NCBI RefSeq assembly: GCF_036288925.1 | Contig: NZ_CP127167.1 | Location: forward strand, 1,922,001 to 1,986,000 | DNA from: Haemophilus parainfluenzae | GTDB taxonomy: Bacteria > Pseudomonadota > Gammaproteobacteria > Enterobacterales > Pasteurellaceae | DNA: 64,000 nt | Reading direction: 5' to 3' | Shown: piece after piece, positions 43,086-53,620 of the stretch | Layout: each line of letters opens with the position of its first letter | How positions within the stretch are numbered: the first letter of the stretch is position 1 | Translations under genes and position numbers: made by a program | Notes under the pieces: model-generated | What the model was told of the DNA's origin: nothing | Seen by the model: only the letters and a program-made list of their open reading frames with translations | The model's database searches: none

Positions 43086-44540
43086 ATGAAATTAAGCACA
43101 TTAGTCTTATCATTATCAATGATGACGTCAGGTTGTGCGTTAGCAGACTGGGCAAAAACAGTTGGGCAACCTCAACAAGCCGAAAATAAAGGCGTTGATA
43201 TGTCTAAATTAAGCCCTGAAGAGCGTGCAAAACTTGAAGCGGAAATCAAAGAAGACCAAGCTCGCCTAGCAGCTGAAAAGCAAACTATGCTAGAGATGTC
43301 ATTAACCCATGAAATTGGCGAACAAAATCTGCAGTTCAAACCAATTTTGGCAAAATTATATGCCGATAATAAATATGACTTAATGTGGAAAGACAAGGCT
43401 GCAGAAAAACAATTCCTACGTGAATATGCCGCCATGGTAGCATCAGGCATTTCTAAACGTTCTGCGCAATCATTAATTAATTTACATAACGCTGAAAAAA
43501 CGGGCGGGCTCACCTATGATGTATTACTAAGTGATGCTTTCCTTGATTACTTGTATTACAGCAAGAATGTAAATCAACAAGCACAACGTTGGTTATATAC
43601 AACGAATGCTTACAAACCAGAATTACCAAATCAAGAAATTATTGACCAATGGCAAAGTGCGGTTAAAAACAATGCGGTTTCTGACTTTGTGAATGGATTA
43701 TCCAATCATAATCGTTTATACCGTGAAACTGTACAATCGCTCCCGTCAATGATTTCATCTTCAGGTATTTCTGCAATGGGTAAAAAACTTGCTCTCAATG
43801 CGCAGCGTTTACGTGTTATTCCTGATTTTGAAAATGGCATTTTTGTCAATATTCCGAGTTATAAATTAAAATATTACCGTGATGGGAAAGCAATCTTAGA
43901 ATCACGTGTTATCGTAGGAAAAAATGAACGCCGTACACCTGTTATGTATAGTCGCTTAAGCAATGTAGTGGTTAACCCGCCTTGGAATGCTCCTACACGC
44001 TTAATCAATGAGGATATTTTACCGAAACTAAAACGTGATCCTAGCTATGCAACAGCTCACAACTATTCTATTTTGGATAGCCGAGGCAATGCCATTGATC
44101 CTCACTCTATTAATTGGAGTCGTATTGGTGATAAATTTCCATATCGCATCCGTCAAGCTGCTGGTGACAGTGCATTAGGTAACTATAAATTCAATATGCC
44201 AAGTTCTGATGCAATTTATCTTCACGATACACCAAATCATAGTTTATTTAGTAAAAAAGATCGCGCATTAAGTTCTGGCTGTGTACGCGTAGAAAAATCC
44301 GACCAACTAGCCTCACTTTTATTACAAGAAGCGGGCTGGTCAGATGATAAAAAACGCAATGTTTTAGCAAGTAAGAAAACGACTTCTGCGAATATTCGTA
44401 CAAATGACCCCGTATTCTTATATTATGTCACTGCATGGGTGGAAAACGGTCAAACACAAGTTTTACCAGACATTTATAAATACGATGATGCAGCAAGTTT
44501 TAGCGGTATTGATTGGGCGGTTGTAAAAAAATATCTTTAA
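43086..44540 (+). CDS. LdtD-like (YcbB) L,D-transpeptidase
   Basis: Makes 3-3 crosslinks in peptidoglycan. The 484-aa protein from ATG 43086 (AAAAGGAACA upstream) starts MKLSTLVLSLSMMTSGCALA, a signal peptide with a possible but weak lipobox (TSGC). The YkuD catalytic domain lies near 265-420 with HDTPNHSLFSKKDRALSSGC near 380-399, which carries the active-site His and Cys, then VRVE. A PG-binding-like region precedes it. The following gene encodes a MepK-like endopeptidase, as in E. coli ycbB-ycbK. Confidence 0.88.
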   Translation: MKLSTLVLSLSMMTSGCALADWAKTVGQPQQAENKGVDMSKLSPEERAKLEAEIKEDQARLAAEKQTMLEMSLTHEIGEQNLQFKPILAKLYADNKYDLMWKDKAAEKQFLREYAAMVASGISKRSAQSLINLHNAEKTGGLTYDVLLSDAFLDYLYYSKNVNQQAQRWLYTTNAYKPELPNQEIIDQWQSAVKNNAVSDFVNGLSNHNRLYRETVQSLPSMISSSGISAMGKKLALNAQRLRVIPDFENGIFVNIPSYKLKYYRDGKAILESRVIVGKNERRTPVMYSRLSNVVVNPPWNAPTRLINEDILPKLKRDPSYATAHNYSILDSRGNAIDPHSINWSRIGDKFPYRIRQAAGDSALGNYKFNMPSSDAIYLHDTPNHSLFSKKDRALSSGCVRVEKSDQLASLLLQEAGWSDDKKRNVLASKKTTSANIRTNDPVFLYYVTAWVENGQTQVLPDIYKYDDAASFSGIDWAVVKKYL

Positions 44541-44615
44541 AATGGTTTACACTAGAGAACTTTTTAATACAAAAATTGTCTAGGGTGAAAGATAGGTAAT
44601 AAAAGAGACTATAAA

Positions 44616-45176
44616 ATGAGTAATATTAACAAAAATCGTCGTAAATGGCTTTCGTTAGGCGGCATTGTTTTAGGCACAAGCATGATGCCAACTTCGGTAT
44701 TAGCCATGGTCTCTACACCCAAACCTCGCATTCTCAGCTTTTATAATGTCAACACCAATGAACGATTAAGTGGTGAATTCTCTGCAACCACAGGGTTTAG
44801 TCGTTCACTACTTGCTAAACTTGATTATTTTATGAGAGATCGCCGTACTGACCAAGTCCATCATATGGATCCTAATCTCTTCATGAAATTTTATCATTTA
44901 CAAAATAACTTAGGTTTACGTACGGCACAAATTGATGTAATTTGTGGTTATCGTAGTGCTAAAACGAATGCTGTACGCCATCGCCAAAGTCGTGGTGTAG
45001 CAAGTAATAGCTATCATATTAAAGGACAAGCGATTGATTTTAGAATGCCCGGTATCCCTTTAGCTAAATTACGTCAGGCCGCTGAAAATCTCAACAGTGG
45101 TGGCGTAGGATATTATCCCTATAGTAATTTTATTCATGTTGATACTGGACCAATAAGAGCATGGCGTGGTGCATAG
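44616..45176 (+). CDS. MepK-like (YcbK, DUF882) peptidoglycan endopeptidase with Tat signal
   Basis: A 186-aa M15-type zinc peptidase expected to cut 3-3 crosslinks made by L,D-transpeptidases. The N-terminus NKNRRKWLSLGGIVLGTSMM is a twin-arginine signal, cleaved near VLA. Metal and active-site residues appear in GYRSAKTN near 110, SYHIKGQAIDFRMP near 132-145 and NFIHVDTGPIRAWRG at the end. It follows the transpeptidase by 75 bases and is followed by ycbL-like MBL gene, the conserved ycbB-ycbK-ycbL order. Confidence 0.9.
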   Translation: MSNINKNRRKWLSLGGIVLGTSMMPTSVLAMVSTPKPRILSFYNVNTNERLSGEFSATTGFSRSLLAKLDYFMRDRRTDQVHHMDPNLFMKFYHLQNNLGLRTAQIDVICGYRSAKTNAVRHRQSRGVASNSYHIKGQAIDFRMPGIPLAKLRQAAENLNSGGVGYYPYSNFIHVDTGPIRAWRGA

Positions 45177-45189
45177 AAAAATGTGATTA

Positions 45190-45217
45190 AAACCGCACTT
45201 CTGTGTGGTTTTTTTGT
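45190..45217 (+). terminator. Terminator after the mepK-like gene
   Basis: AAAACCGCACT / TGTGTGGTTTT hairpin with a TTTTTTT run; the left arm is part of a Haemophilus uptake signal. Confidence 0.6.
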
Positions 45218-45238
45218 TATCAACAATAAGGAAAAAAG

Positions 45239-45868
45239 ATGAATATTGAAATTATTCCAGTTACAGCCTTTCAGCAAAATTGCTCACTTATTTGGGATGA
45301 TGAAAAAAATGCAGCAATTATCGATCCTGGTGGTAATGCGGAAAAGCTTATTCAACGCATTGAAGAACTCGAATTAAACCTTAAAGCTGTCCTATTAACA
45401 CATGGACATCTTGATCATGTAGGTGCAGCAGAAGCGATTCGTGATCATTTCAACATTGAAATTTGGGGTTCGCAAGAAGAAGATCGTTTTCTATTTGAAA
45501 GTCTACCACAGCAATCTCAACAATTTGGTTTACCTTATGTTTCCGCATTTACACCTGATCGCTGGTTTAATCAAGAAGGCGAAGAAATTCAAATTGGCAC
45601 ATTAACCTTTGAAATTTTTCGCCTTCCAGGCCATACACCAGGTCACATTGGCTTTATTGAGCATGAAAAAAATATCGCTTTTACTGGCGATGTCCTTTTT
45701 CAAAATAGCATTGGGCGTACAGACTTTCCTCGTGGGAATTTCGATACATTGATCTCATCAATTAAAAATAAATTATTTACATTAAACGACGACATGGTTA
45801 TTGTTGCAGGGCATGGTCCTTACACAACTATTGGACAAGAGAAACAAAATAATCCGTTTTTGAAGTAA
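45239..45868 (+). CDS. YcbL-like metallo-beta-lactamase-fold hydrolase (glyoxalase II type)
   Basis: A 209-aa cytosolic hydrolase, probably a short type II glyoxalase that hydrolyses lactoylglutathione. Metal-binding motif THGHLDHVGA near 54-63, LPGHTPGHIGF near 127-137 and FTGDVLFQNSIGRTDFPRGN near 147-166. It lacks the long C-terminal domain of GloB, matching YcbL. Ribosome site AAGGAAAAAAG precedes ATG. Confidence 0.87.
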   Translation: MNIEIIPVTAFQQNCSLIWDDEKNAAIIDPGGNAEKLIQRIEELELNLKAVLLTHGHLDHVGAAEAIRDHFNIEIWGSQEEDRFLFESLPQQSQQFGLPYVSAFTPDRWFNQEGEEIQIGTLTFEIFRLPGHTPGHIGFIEHEKNIAFTGDVLFQNSIGRTDFPRGNFDTLISSIKNKLFTLNDDMVIVAGHGPYTTIGQEKQNNPFLK

Positions 45869-45882
45869 AGATCTGAATTTTG

Positions 45883-45915
45883 GCTAAAAAAAAGCTCCTA
45901 ATTTCTTAGGAGCAC
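45883..45915 (-). terminator. pepT terminator
   Basis: GCTCCTA...TAGGAGC stem at 45894-45913 followed by TTTTTTTT on the minus strand, about 110 bases after pepT. A seven-codon frame with a ribosome site (near 45929) lies between but is unlikely to matter. Confidence 0.65.
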
Positions 45916-46023
45916 CAAAAAGGAATTTATGAATAAAATCTCTAAAGTTTAGCTTTATCAAAGGAATCTCGATAAAACATTAACTATTATATTGTTACGC
46001 TATAACAAATGCAAGTTTTTTCT

Positions 46024-47262
46024 TTACATTAATTTACAAACCTTTATAATTTGTAGTATTACTTCAACCGATTTTCCCATTCCTTCTAGAGTAATTAATT
46101 CATGCTTACTATGGAAATTATAGCCACCAGTAAAAATATTTGGACAAGCTAATCCTTTTTCCGCTAAAAATGCCCCATCCGTTCCACCGCGTATTAGTTT
46201 GTGATTTGGTGTAATACCGCAAGCTTTCATTGCTGCATCCGCAAGTTTAATCGCCAGTGGAACATTTTTAACTGTGTCATACATATTTTTGTAACTGTCT
46301 TCAATGACACATTCCACGGGCTCTTTCAGGCTTTTCTCTCTATTAAATTTTTCCACTAATTGATAAATAAACGCCTTGCGTTGCTCAAAATGAGCTTGGT
46401 CAAAATCTCGAATGAGATAATGTAGCTCAACTTTCTCAATATCCCCTTTAAAATCATCTAAATGGAAAAAACCCTCTTTACCCGATGTTTTTTCAGGGAC
46501 ATCATCTTTTGGAAAACCTTGTTGAAATTCACAAGCTAACGTAAGCGCATTCACTAATTTGTTTTTAGCATAACCCGGATGAATGCTCCGACCTTTAAAG
46601 GTAATTTTTGCAGTCGCAGCATTAAAGTTCTCATACTCTAATTCACCCACTTCTCCACCATCAATGGTATATGCCCAATCACAAGGAAAATCGTCCAATG
46701 GAAAATAATGCATCCCTAAGCCAATTTCTTCGTCTGGTGTAAATGCAACCCTAATATTACAATGTGCTATATTTTCTCGTTGCAAGATAGAAAGTACAGT
46801 CATAATTTCTGCGATTCCAGCTTTATTATCTGCACCAAGTAGAGTCGTTCCATCTGTCACAATCAAGGTTTTACCAATAAGCTGATGTAAAAATGGATAA
46901 TACACGGGACTAATAAATTCAATTCCTAAACCTAATGCAATATCTCCCCCCCGATAATTTTCAATCACTTCGGGTTGAACATTTTTACCGCTGCATTGTG
47001 GTGAGGTATCAAGGTGGGAAATAAATCCAATAGTTCGTGTTAACTCGGGATGATTTGAAGGTAAATAAGCTGTGACAACGGCATGCTTAGTCACATTGAC
47101 ATCTTGTAAACCAAGTTTAATTAATTCTTGCTGCAAATGTAAAGCCAACTTCATTTGCCCTACTGAACTTGGTGAATGCTTTGCAGACGATTTAGATTGC
47201 GTATCAAACGCAACATAAGTTAAAAATCGCTCCAGTAATTTATTATAATCTTGTTCTTCCAT
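46024..47262 (-). CDS. pepT: PepT, peptidase T (tripeptidase)
   Basis: Zinc aminopeptidase of family M20 that removes N-terminal residues from tripeptides. The 412-aa protein has metal-binding motifs GFISHLDTSPQ near 78-88, LLGADNKAGIAEIMTV near 141-156, AFTPDEEIGLGMHYF near 174-188 and RGGTDGAFLAEKG near 353-365. Standard length. It is divergent from potABCD with 277 bases between, which holds an uptake signal and the promoters. pepT beside pot genes is also the E. coli order. Confidence 0.96.
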   Translation of the reverse strand: MEEQDYNKLLERFLTYVAFDTQSKSSAKHSPSSVGQMKLALHLQQELIKLGLQDVNVTKHAVVTAYLPSNHPELTRTIGFISHLDTSPQCSGKNVQPEVIENYRGGDIALGLGIEFISPVYYPFLHQLIGKTLIVTDGTTLLGADNKAGIAEIMTVLSILQRENIAHCNIRVAFTPDEEIGLGMHYFPLDDFPCDWAYTIDGGEVGELEYENFNAATAKITFKGRSIHPGYAKNKLVNALTLACEFQQGFPKDDVPEKTSGKEGFFHLDDFKGDIEKVELHYLIRDFDQAHFEQRKAFIYQLVEKFNREKSLKEPVECVIEDSYKNMYDTVKNVPLAIKLADAAMKACGITPNHKLIRGGTDGAFLAEKGLACPNIFTGGYNFHSKHELITLEGMGKSVEVILQIIKVCKLM

Positions 47263-47539
47263 TTTGATATTCTCCTTTGTTTTACTGCTAGTCTAATCCC
47301 AAAAATCCTTGCTGTTCTTGATATATAACAAGAAAGTGAAGAGTTATAAAATTTTCTGAAAAAAGTGCGGTCAGTATTTCAATAAAATTTTTCCTAAAAA
47401 CGTGATTAAATCCTTTTCATCATTAACAATTCGCTATATCATAGCTGTTCAATTTTATGTCGCCCCTGCATCATTTTTGCAGGTTCATTTCTACTCAGTA
47501 CCGATTAAATTGGTGAAATTAGGGAGAAAACCAAAGCTA

Positions 47540-48655
47540 GTGGAAAATCTGGTTCAAAAGCCTATTATTGATCTTCGTTCAATCAAAAAATCCTATGGTT
47601 CTAACACAATTATTAATGATTTTAATCTAACCATTAATAACGGTGAATTCGTCACAATTCTTGGCCCGTCAGGCTGTGGTAAAACTACAGTGCTACGTTT
47701 ATTAGCAGGTTTAGAAGAATTAGATGAAGGTCATATTATTTTGGACGGTGAAAATATTACTAATGTTCCGGCAGAAAAACGCCACATTAACACCGTATTC
47801 CAAAGTTATGCATTATTCCCGCATATGACCATTTTTGATAACGTAGCTTTTGGTTTGCGTATGCAAAAAGTGGCAGAAAGCGAAATTAAATCTCGCGTTC
47901 TGGATGCATTGCGTATGGTGCAATTAGAAGAAATGGCAGATCGTAAGCCAACCCAACTTTCTGGTGGTCAGCAACAACGTATCGCGATTGCTCGTGCTGT
48001 TGTGAATAAACCAAAAGTGTTGCTACTTGATGAATCTTTATCTGCGCTGGATTATAAGTTACGTAAACAAATGCAAAATGAACTTAAACAATTACAGCGT
48101 CAACTTGGCATTACCTTTATTTTCGTTACTCATGATCAAGAAGAAGCAATCACCATGTCTGATCGTATCGTTTTATTACGTAAAGGTAAAATTGCACAAG
48201 ATGGTTCACCTCGTGAAATCTATGAAGATCCAGCTAACCTATTCGTCGCTCGCTTCATTGGTGAAATCAACGTATTTGATGCTACTGTGATTGAACGTAA
48301 ATCTGACGATGAATTACTTGCTAACGTAGAAGGTCGTGTATGTGATATTCACACCAGTATCTCTGCTGAAAAAGATCAAAAGCTACAAGTGTTGTTACGC
48401 CCAGAAGATATTGTGATTGAGGAGCTTGACGAAAATGAGCACTCAAATGCCATTATTGGTCGTATTGTAGATCGTACCTATAAAGGGATGACTCTTGAGT
48501 CTACCGTAGAATTTGATCATAACGGCAAACGCGTATTAGTAAGCGAATTCTTTAACGAAGATGACCCACATATGGATCACAGCGTTGGTCAACGTGTAGG
48601 TATTACATGGCACGAAGGTTGGGAGGTTGTACTCAACGATGAAGATAATCAATAA
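47540..48655 (+). CDS. potA: PotA, polyamine ABC transporter ATPase
   Basis: ATPase of the spermidine/putrescine importer. From GTG at 47540 the protein is 371 aa: [20 protein letters not shown], Walker [10 protein letters not shown] near 46-54, signature [15 protein letters not shown] near 144-158, Walker [12 protein letters not shown], and a C-terminal TOBE-like regulatory domain. The frame is open back to 47402, but that would add 46 residues unlike any PotA I know. Walker B has ES where many have EP, a harmless variation seen in PotA. Confidence 0.93.
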   Translation: MENLVQKPIIDLRSIKKSYGSNTIINDFNLTINNGEFVTILGPSGCGKTTVLRLLAGLEELDEGHIILDGENITNVPAEKRHINTVFQSYALFPHMTIFDNVAFGLRMQKVAESEIKSRVLDALRMVQLEEMADRKPTQLSGGQQQRIAIARAVVNKPKVLLLDESLSALDYKLRKQMQNELKQLQRQLGITFIFVTHDQEEAITMSDRIVLLRKGKIAQDGSPREIYEDPANLFVARFIGEINVFDATVIERKSDDELLANVEGRVCDIHTSISAEKDQKLQVLLRPEDIVIEELDENEHSNAIIGRIVDRTYKGMTLESTVEFDHNGKRVLVSEFFNEDDPHMDHSVGQRVGITWHEGWEVVLNDEDNQ

Positions 48656-49499
48656 TAAATTTCAGAAAATTACTGTTGCAATTATCTTTAGTTGGTTAAT
48701 CTTCTTTGTGCTAATTCCAAACTTATTGGTTTTAACCGTAAGTTTTTTAACCCGAGATGGTAGCGACTTTTATGCTTTGCCATTTACTTTAGATAACTAC
48801 ACGAACCTGTTTAATCCGCTTTATGCACAGGTTGTGTGGAATTCATTGTATATGTCTGGCATTGCGACAATTATTTGCTTACTCATTGGCTATCCATTTG
48901 CCTTTATGGTCAGCAAAATTAACCCTAAATATCGTCCATTTTTGTTATTCCTTGTGGTATTGCCATTCTGGACAAACTCACTCATTCGTATCTATGGGAT
49001 GAAAGTATTCCTTGGTGTGAAAGGGGTGTTAAATACCATGTTAATGGATATGGGGATTTTGAATGAGCCTATTCGTATTTTAAATACCGAAGTAGCTGTA
49101 ATCATTGGTTTAGTGTATCTTCTTTTACCATTTATGATTCTACCGCTCTACTCTGCTATTGAAAAATTAGATGGACGCTTATTAGAAGCGGCAAGAGATT
49201 TAGGGGCGAATGCAGTTCAACGTTTCTTCCGTGTTATTCTGCCATTAACCATGCCGGGTATTGTTGCAGGTTGTTTATTAGTATTACTACCAGCAATGGG
49301 GATGTTCTATGTAGCAGACTTGCTTGGTGGGGCGAAAGTATTATTAGTTGGTAACGTGATTAAGAGTGAATTCTTAATTTCCCGTAACTGGCCATTCGGT
49401 TCGGCGATCAGCATCGGTTTAACTATCTTAATGGCATTGCTGATTTTCGTTTACTATCGTGCAAATAAATTGTTGAATAAGAAAGTGGAGTTAGAATAA
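48639..49499 (+). CDS. potB: PotB, polyamine ABC transporter permease
   Basis: First inner-membrane permease of the importer. The 286-aa protein has six hydrophobic helices, and the EAA loop [20 protein letters not shown] near 185-204. I use ATG 48639, twelve bases after GGGAGG; a TTG at 48627 directly abuts the ribosome site and is unlikely. It overlaps the potA end and touches potC by one base. Confidence 0.93.
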   Translation: MKIINNKFQKITVAIIFSWLIFFVLIPNLLVLTVSFLTRDGSDFYALPFTLDNYTNLFNPLYAQVVWNSLYMSGIATIICLLIGYPFAFMVSKINPKYRPFLLFLVVLPFWTNSLIRIYGMKVFLGVKGVLNTMLMDMGILNEPIRILNTEVAVIIGLVYLLLPFMILPLYSAIEKLDGRLLEAARDLGANAVQRFFRVILPLTMPGIVAGCLLVLLPAMGMFYVADLLGGAKVLLVGNVIKSEFLISRNWPFGSAISIGLTILMALLIFVYYRANKLLNKKVELE

Positions 49500-50269
49500 T
49501 GAGTCGTTTACTGCGTAATATTTTTATGTTTGTGGTATACGCTTATTTGTATATCCCAATTATTATTTTGGTGACTAACTCCTTCAACGAAGACCGTTAT
49601 GGTTTAAGTTGGAAAGGTTTTAGTTGGAACTGGTATGAGCGTTTATTTAATAATGATACCTTAATCCAAGCTGCATTCCACTCTGTCACGATTGCTTTCT
49701 TTGCCGCTACGTTAGCAACTATTGTGGGCGGTTTGACCGCGATTGCACTTTATCGCTATCGTTTCCGCGGAAAACAAGCCGTAAGCGGTATGTTATTTAT
49801 CGTCATGATGTCACCAGATATCGTAATGGCGGTTTCTCTACTTGCCTTATTCATGGTTGTAGGAATTTCGTTAGGTTTCTGGTCATTATTATTGGCGCAC
49901 GTAACGTTCTGTTTACCTTATGTTACCGTGACGATTTTCTCTCGCTTAAATGGCTTTGATGCAAGAATGCTTGAAGCAGCAAAAGATTTAGGTGCGAGTG
50001 AAGTCACGATTTTACGTAAAATTATTCTACCACTTGCCTTACCGGCTGTCGTATCTGGTTGGTTGTTAAGCTTTACTATTTCACTAGATGATGTTGTTGT
50101 ATCCTCTTTCGTAAGTGGTGTAAGCTATGAAATCCTACCGTTGCGTATCTTCTCACTTGTAAAAACAGGTGTAACACCGGAAGTAAACGCATTAGCAACG
50201 ATTATGATCGTGCTTTCATTAGGGTTAGTCATTTTAAGCCAATTAATTGCACGTAAAAATAATCATTAA
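49499..50269 (+). CDS. potC: PotC, polyamine ABC transporter permease
   Basis: Second permease of the importer, 256 aa, six helices, EAA loop MLEAAKDLGASEVTILRKII near 157-176, and TISLDDVVVSSFVSG near 196-210 which is characteristic of PotC. Translationally coupled to potB through TAATG. A hairpin 48 bases after the stop separates it from potD, suggesting extra control of the binding protein level. Confidence 0.95.
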   Translation: MSRLLRNIFMFVVYAYLYIPIIILVTNSFNEDRYGLSWKGFSWNWYERLFNNDTLIQAAFHSVTIAFFAATLATIVGGLTAIALYRYRFRGKQAVSGMLFIVMMSPDIVMAVSLLALFMVVGISLGFWSLLLAHVTFCLPYVTVTIFSRLNGFDARMLEAAKDLGASEVTILRKIILPLALPAVVSGWLLSFTISLDDVVVSSFVSGVSYEILPLRIFSLVKTGVTPEVNALATIMIVLSLGLVILSQLIARKNNH

Positions 50270-50316
50270 ACATTGATATAAAAAGGTTTCACAAATCTTT
50301 TAAGATCAAATAGAAT

Positions 50317-50347
50317 ACGCCTTGACGCACAATCAAGGCGTTTTTTT
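50317..50347 (+). terminator. Hairpin between potC and potD
   Basis: ACGCCTTGA / TCAAGGCGT stem followed by TTTTTTT. Likely an attenuating terminator within the pot operon. Confidence 0.75.
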
Positions 50348-50403
50348 ATACCTGCATTAATGCAGGTGGTTTTTTACCCCTCTTTTACGGAGAACAGAGA
50401 AAA

Positions 50404-51486
50404 ATGAAAAAATTTGCAGGTTTGCTTACTGCTGGTTTAGTTGCCGCTACATTAACTGCTTGTAACGACAAAGAAGCCAAGTCTGATGCAACAAAAGCAC
50501 AGGCTCCAGCAAATGATACTGTGTATTTATATACTTGGACTGAATATGTACCAGATGGTCTTTTGGATGACTTCACAAAAGAAACTGGTATCAAAGTTAT
50601 TGTAGCAAGTCTTGAATCTAATGAAACGATGTATGCCAAAATGAAAACCCAAGGTGATGCGGGCGGTTATGATGTGATTGCACCATCTAACTACTTCGTA
50701 TCTAAAATGGCACGAGAAGGCATGCTACAAGAATTAGATCACAGTAAATTACCTGTTATCAAAGAATTAGACCCTGATTGGCTCAACAAGCCTTATGATA
50801 AAGGCAATAAATACTCACTTCCTCAGTTGTTAGGTGCGCCAGGTATTGCATTTAATACCAATACCTATAAAGGTTCTGACTTCACTTCTTGGGGCGATTT
50901 CTGGAAACCTGAATATGCAAACAAAATCCAATTATTAGATGATGCGCGTGAAGTGTTCAATATTGCGTTATTAAAAATTGGTCAAGATCCAAACACCAAA
51001 GATCCTGCAATTATCAAGCAAGCTTATGAAGAGTTGTTAAAACTACGTCCAAACGTACTTTCTTTCAATTCTGATAACCCTGCAAACTCTTTTATCTCTG
51101 GTGAAGTGGAATTAGGTCAGTTATGGAATGGTTCTGTACGTATCGCAAAAAAAGAACAAGCGCCATTAAATATGGTGTTCCCAAAAGAAGGTCCTGTTCT
51201 TTGGGTTGATACTTTAGCGATTCCTAAAACCTCTAAAAACCCAGATGGTGCACACAAGTTAATTAACTACTTATTAGGTGCAAAAGCAGCGGAAAAATTG
51301 ACTTTAGCAATTGGTTACCCAACAGCTAACCTTGAAGCGAAAAAAGTACTTCCAAAAGAAATTACAGAAGATCCATCTATTTATCCACCAGCAGAAATCC
51401 TTCAAAAAAGCTACTGGCAAGATGATGTAGGTGATGCAATTCAATACTATGAACAGTATTACCAAGAGTTAAAAGCAGCAAAATAA
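50404..51486 (+). CDS. potD: PotD, polyamine-binding lipoprotein
   Basis: Extracytoplasmic binding protein of the importer. The 360-aa protein has a lipoprotein signal with lipobox LTAC (Cys 20), so it is anchored to the membrane. YLYTWTEYVPDGLLDDFTKE near 40-59 and LPQLLGAPGIAFNT near 139-152 are typical. Whether it prefers spermidine or putrescine is not readable here. It has its own ribosome site (TACGGAGAACAG) and a strong terminator follows. Confidence 0.95.
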   Translation: MKKFAGLLTAGLVAATLTACNDKEAKSDATKAQAPANDTVYLYTWTEYVPDGLLDDFTKETGIKVIVASLESNETMYAKMKTQGDAGGYDVIAPSNYFVSKMAREGMLQELDHSKLPVIKELDPDWLNKPYDKGNKYSLPQLLGAPGIAFNTNTYKGSDFTSWGDFWKPEYANKIQLLDDAREVFNIALLKIGQDPNTKDPAIIKQAYEELLKLRPNVLSFNSDNPANSFISGEVELGQLWNGSVRIAKKEQAPLNMVFPKEGPVLWVDTLAIPKTSKNPDGAHKLINYLLGAKAAEKLTLAIGYPTANLEAKKVLPKEITEDPSIYPPAEILQKSYWQDDVGDAIQYYEQYYQELKAAK

Positions 51487-51506
51487 TGCGTTTTTAAGTG
51501 ATAACA

Positions 51507-51541
51507 AAAAGAACGGTCAGATCAATTTGACCGTTCTTTTT
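51507..51541. terminator. potD terminator (bidirectional)
   Basis: AAAAGAACGGTCA / TGACCGTTCTTTT, 13-bp perfect stem, between convergent potD and rarA. Confidence 0.85.
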
Positions 51542-51563
51542 ATATTTACTGTTTTTAAAGAAA

Positions 51564-52904
51564 CTATTTATAGCGTTTTTTTAACGAGTTTTTATCTTGC
51601 TCTTGTAAACGCTCAAGTTTTTCTTTAATCTGAATTTCCATGCCTCGGTTAATTGGGAAATAATACTGCGTATCTTTCAGTTCCGTTGGGAAGTAATTTT
51701 CTCCAGCAGCATAAGCATTAGGTTCATCATGAGCATAACGATATTCAGCGCCATAACCTAATTCTTTCATTAAAGCCGTTGACGCATTACGTAAATGAGG
51801 CGGCACATCAAAATCAGGAAAATCTTTTGCATGTTGTTTGGCTGCATTAAATGCGTTGTAAACCGCATTACTCTTCGGCGCTACAGCCAAATAAATAATG
51901 GCTTGAGCAATAGCTCGCTCTCCTTCATAAGCGCCCACTCTCGTAAAACAATCCCAAGCCGCTAGCGCCACTTGCATTGCGCGAGGGTCCGCATTACCCA
52001 CATCTTCTGAAGCAATCGCTAATAAACGTCGTGCAACATAAAGAGGATCGCCGCCTGCAGTGATAATTCGTGCATACCAATAAAGTGCTGCATCTGCTGC
52101 TGAGCCTCGAATAGATTTATGTAAAGCAGAAATCAAATCATAAAAACGATCGCCTTGTTTATCAAAACGCGCTTGTCGTTCTCCTAATACTTCTTGCAAC
52201 AAAGTGCGGTCTAATTTTTTACCGTTTTCAGTTTCAGAAGCCATATCAACCATCAGTTCAAGACAATTTAAAGCCAGGCGAGCATCACCATTCACATATT
52301 CAGCTAAAACCTGTAGCAAATTCTCTTCTAAAACTAACCGCTCTTTACCTAATCCTCGCTCAGGATCAGAAATCGCTTGTTGTAGAACTTGTTCGATTTC
52401 AGCCACTGTCAATGACTTAAGGAGATACACTCTGGCACGAGAAAGCAATGCATTATTTAATTCAAAGGAAGGATTTTCCGTTGTCGCACCAATAAAAATA
52501 ATCGTACCATCTTCGATATGGGGTAAAAATGCATCTTGTTGGCTTTTGTTAAAGCGATGCACTTCATCCACAAATAAAATCGTTTGTCGATCTGCAAGTC
52601 GATTTTGTTTCGCGCGCTCAATTGATTCTCGAATTTCTTTCACGCCACTTGTTACCGCTGAAATCCGTTCAACTTCTGCATTGATACGATGAGCAATAAT
52701 TTCCGCCAGTGTTGTTTTACCTGTACCCGGCGGTCCCCACAAAATCATAGAATGAACATGCCCTGCTTGAATTGCTTTACGAAGCGGCTTTCCTTCCCCA
52801 ATTAAATGCGTCTGTCCATAATATTGTTCCAAATTTGTTGGACGCATACGGGCTGCTAAAGGGCGAAAGTCATTTTCAGCAAAATCAAAATTAAGATTAG
52901 ACAT
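51564..52904 (-). CDS. rarA: RarA (MgsA), replication-associated recombination ATPase
   Basis: AAA+ ATPase of the clamp-loader clade acting at stalled replication forks. The 446-aa protein has [20 protein letters not shown] near 16-35, Walker [10 protein letters not shown] near 57-65, Walker [12 protein letters not shown] near 109-119 and sensor [10 protein letters not shown] near 138. The C-terminal [15 protein letters not shown] is diagnostic. It follows lolA, the conserved Pasteurellaceae and E. coli order lolA-rarA. Confidence 0.96.
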   Translation of the reverse strand: MSNLNFDFAENDFRPLAARMRPTNLEQYYGQTHLIGEGKPLRKAIQAGHVHSMILWGPPGTGKTTLAEIIAHRINAEVERISAVTSGVKEIRESIERAKQNRLADRQTILFVDEVHRFNKSQQDAFLPHIEDGTIIFIGATTENPSFELNNALLSRARVYLLKSLTVAEIEQVLQQAISDPERGLGKERLVLEENLLQVLAEYVNGDARLALNCLELMVDMASETENGKKLDRTLLQEVLGERQARFDKQGDRFYDLISALHKSIRGSAADAALYWYARIITAGGDPLYVARRLLAIASEDVGNADPRAMQVALAAWDCFTRVGAYEGERAIAQAIIYLAVAPKSNAVYNAFNAAKQHAKDFPDFDVPPHLRNASTALMKELGYGAEYRYAHDEPNAYAAGENYFPTELKDTQYYFPINRGMEIQIKEKLERLQEQDKNSLKKRYK

Positions 52905-52924
52905 ATTCTTTCCTTAATAAGCAA

Positions 52925-52952
52925 AAGGTGTGAAGATTATCATTCACACCTT
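52925..52952 (-). terminator. Hairpin between lolA and rarA
   Basis: AAGGTGTGAA / TTCACACCTT stem, followed by TTTTGC on the minus strand; a weak terminator or mRNA stabiliser. Confidence 0.5.
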
Positions 52953-52957
52953 ATGGA

Positions 52958-53584
52958 TTATTTTTTACCTTTACGTTGGTCATCCAATTCCACGCCTTTT
53001 GGTACGCTAAATTGGAATAAGCTATCAGCTAGTGTTTGATTCGTAATGTTACGCAACACATAAAGATTGGTTTGACCATCTTTTTCTGTGGTGCTGAAAT
53101 TTTTTAACACACCATTTGTATCTACACGAATATCAAACTGTTTAATGTTGCTATTTTTTGCCTTTGGTTTTAGCACAAATGTATCTGCATTCTGCGTCAC
53201 TGAATACTGATTCCAGTGGTTTTTATCGTTACTGGTTAAAAGGACGAAAGGGGTATTATTTACCGCATCCTTCACCCATTGAGCAGTAACTTGTTGCACG
53301 AATGGATCATAATACCAAAGGGTTTTACCATCTGCAATAATTTGTGTTTCTTGCGGTGATTTGGTATCCATACGGAAAAGATTTGGACGTTTAATTTGAA
53401 GTTTTCCACTTCCTTGTTGAACGTTTTTACCGCCAGCAGACGTCACAGTTTGTGAGAAATCAGCACTTAATACCGTTACTTGATTTAAGCGATTTTGTAG
53501 CTCATCTGCGGCATCAGCAAAGGCAAAGTTACTTGCGCTTAAAAGTGCAGTAAGTGCGGTCATTTTTAATAATGTTTTTTTCAT
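52958..53584 (-). CDS. lolA: LolA, outer-membrane lipoprotein carrier
   Basis: Periplasmic chaperone that carries lipoproteins from LolCDE to LolB. The 208-aa protein has a signal peptide of about 23 residues (cleavage near FADA), then [20 protein letters not shown] and [20 protein letters not shown] near 64-83, typical of LolA. LolCDE and LolB are encoded at the two ends of this window. ATG follows AAAAAGGAAAGTAGA. Confidence 0.95.
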   Translation of the reverse strand: MKKTLLKMTALTALLSASNFAFADAADELQNRLNQVTVLSADFSQTVTSAGGKNVQQGSGKLQIKRPNLFRMDTKSPQETQIIADGKTLWYYDPFVQQVTAQWVKDAVNNTPFVLLTSNDKNHWNQYSVTQNADTFVLKPKAKNSNIKQFDIRVDTNGVLKNFSTTEKDGQTNLYVLRNITNQTLADSLFQFSVPKGVELDDQRKGKK

Positions 53585-53620
53585 TCTACTTTCCTTTTTG
53601 TAAAGTGAAACTTAAGAGAA

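Noticed and set aside
45929..45952. Seven-codon frame MNKISKV with a ribosome site after the pepT terminator hairpin
   Set aside because: Too short and without a downstream gene to regulate on the same strand.
47402..47539. N-terminal extension of PotA
   Set aside because: The extra 46 residues have no PotA similarity and no good ribosome site; the GTG at 47540 gives the usual length.
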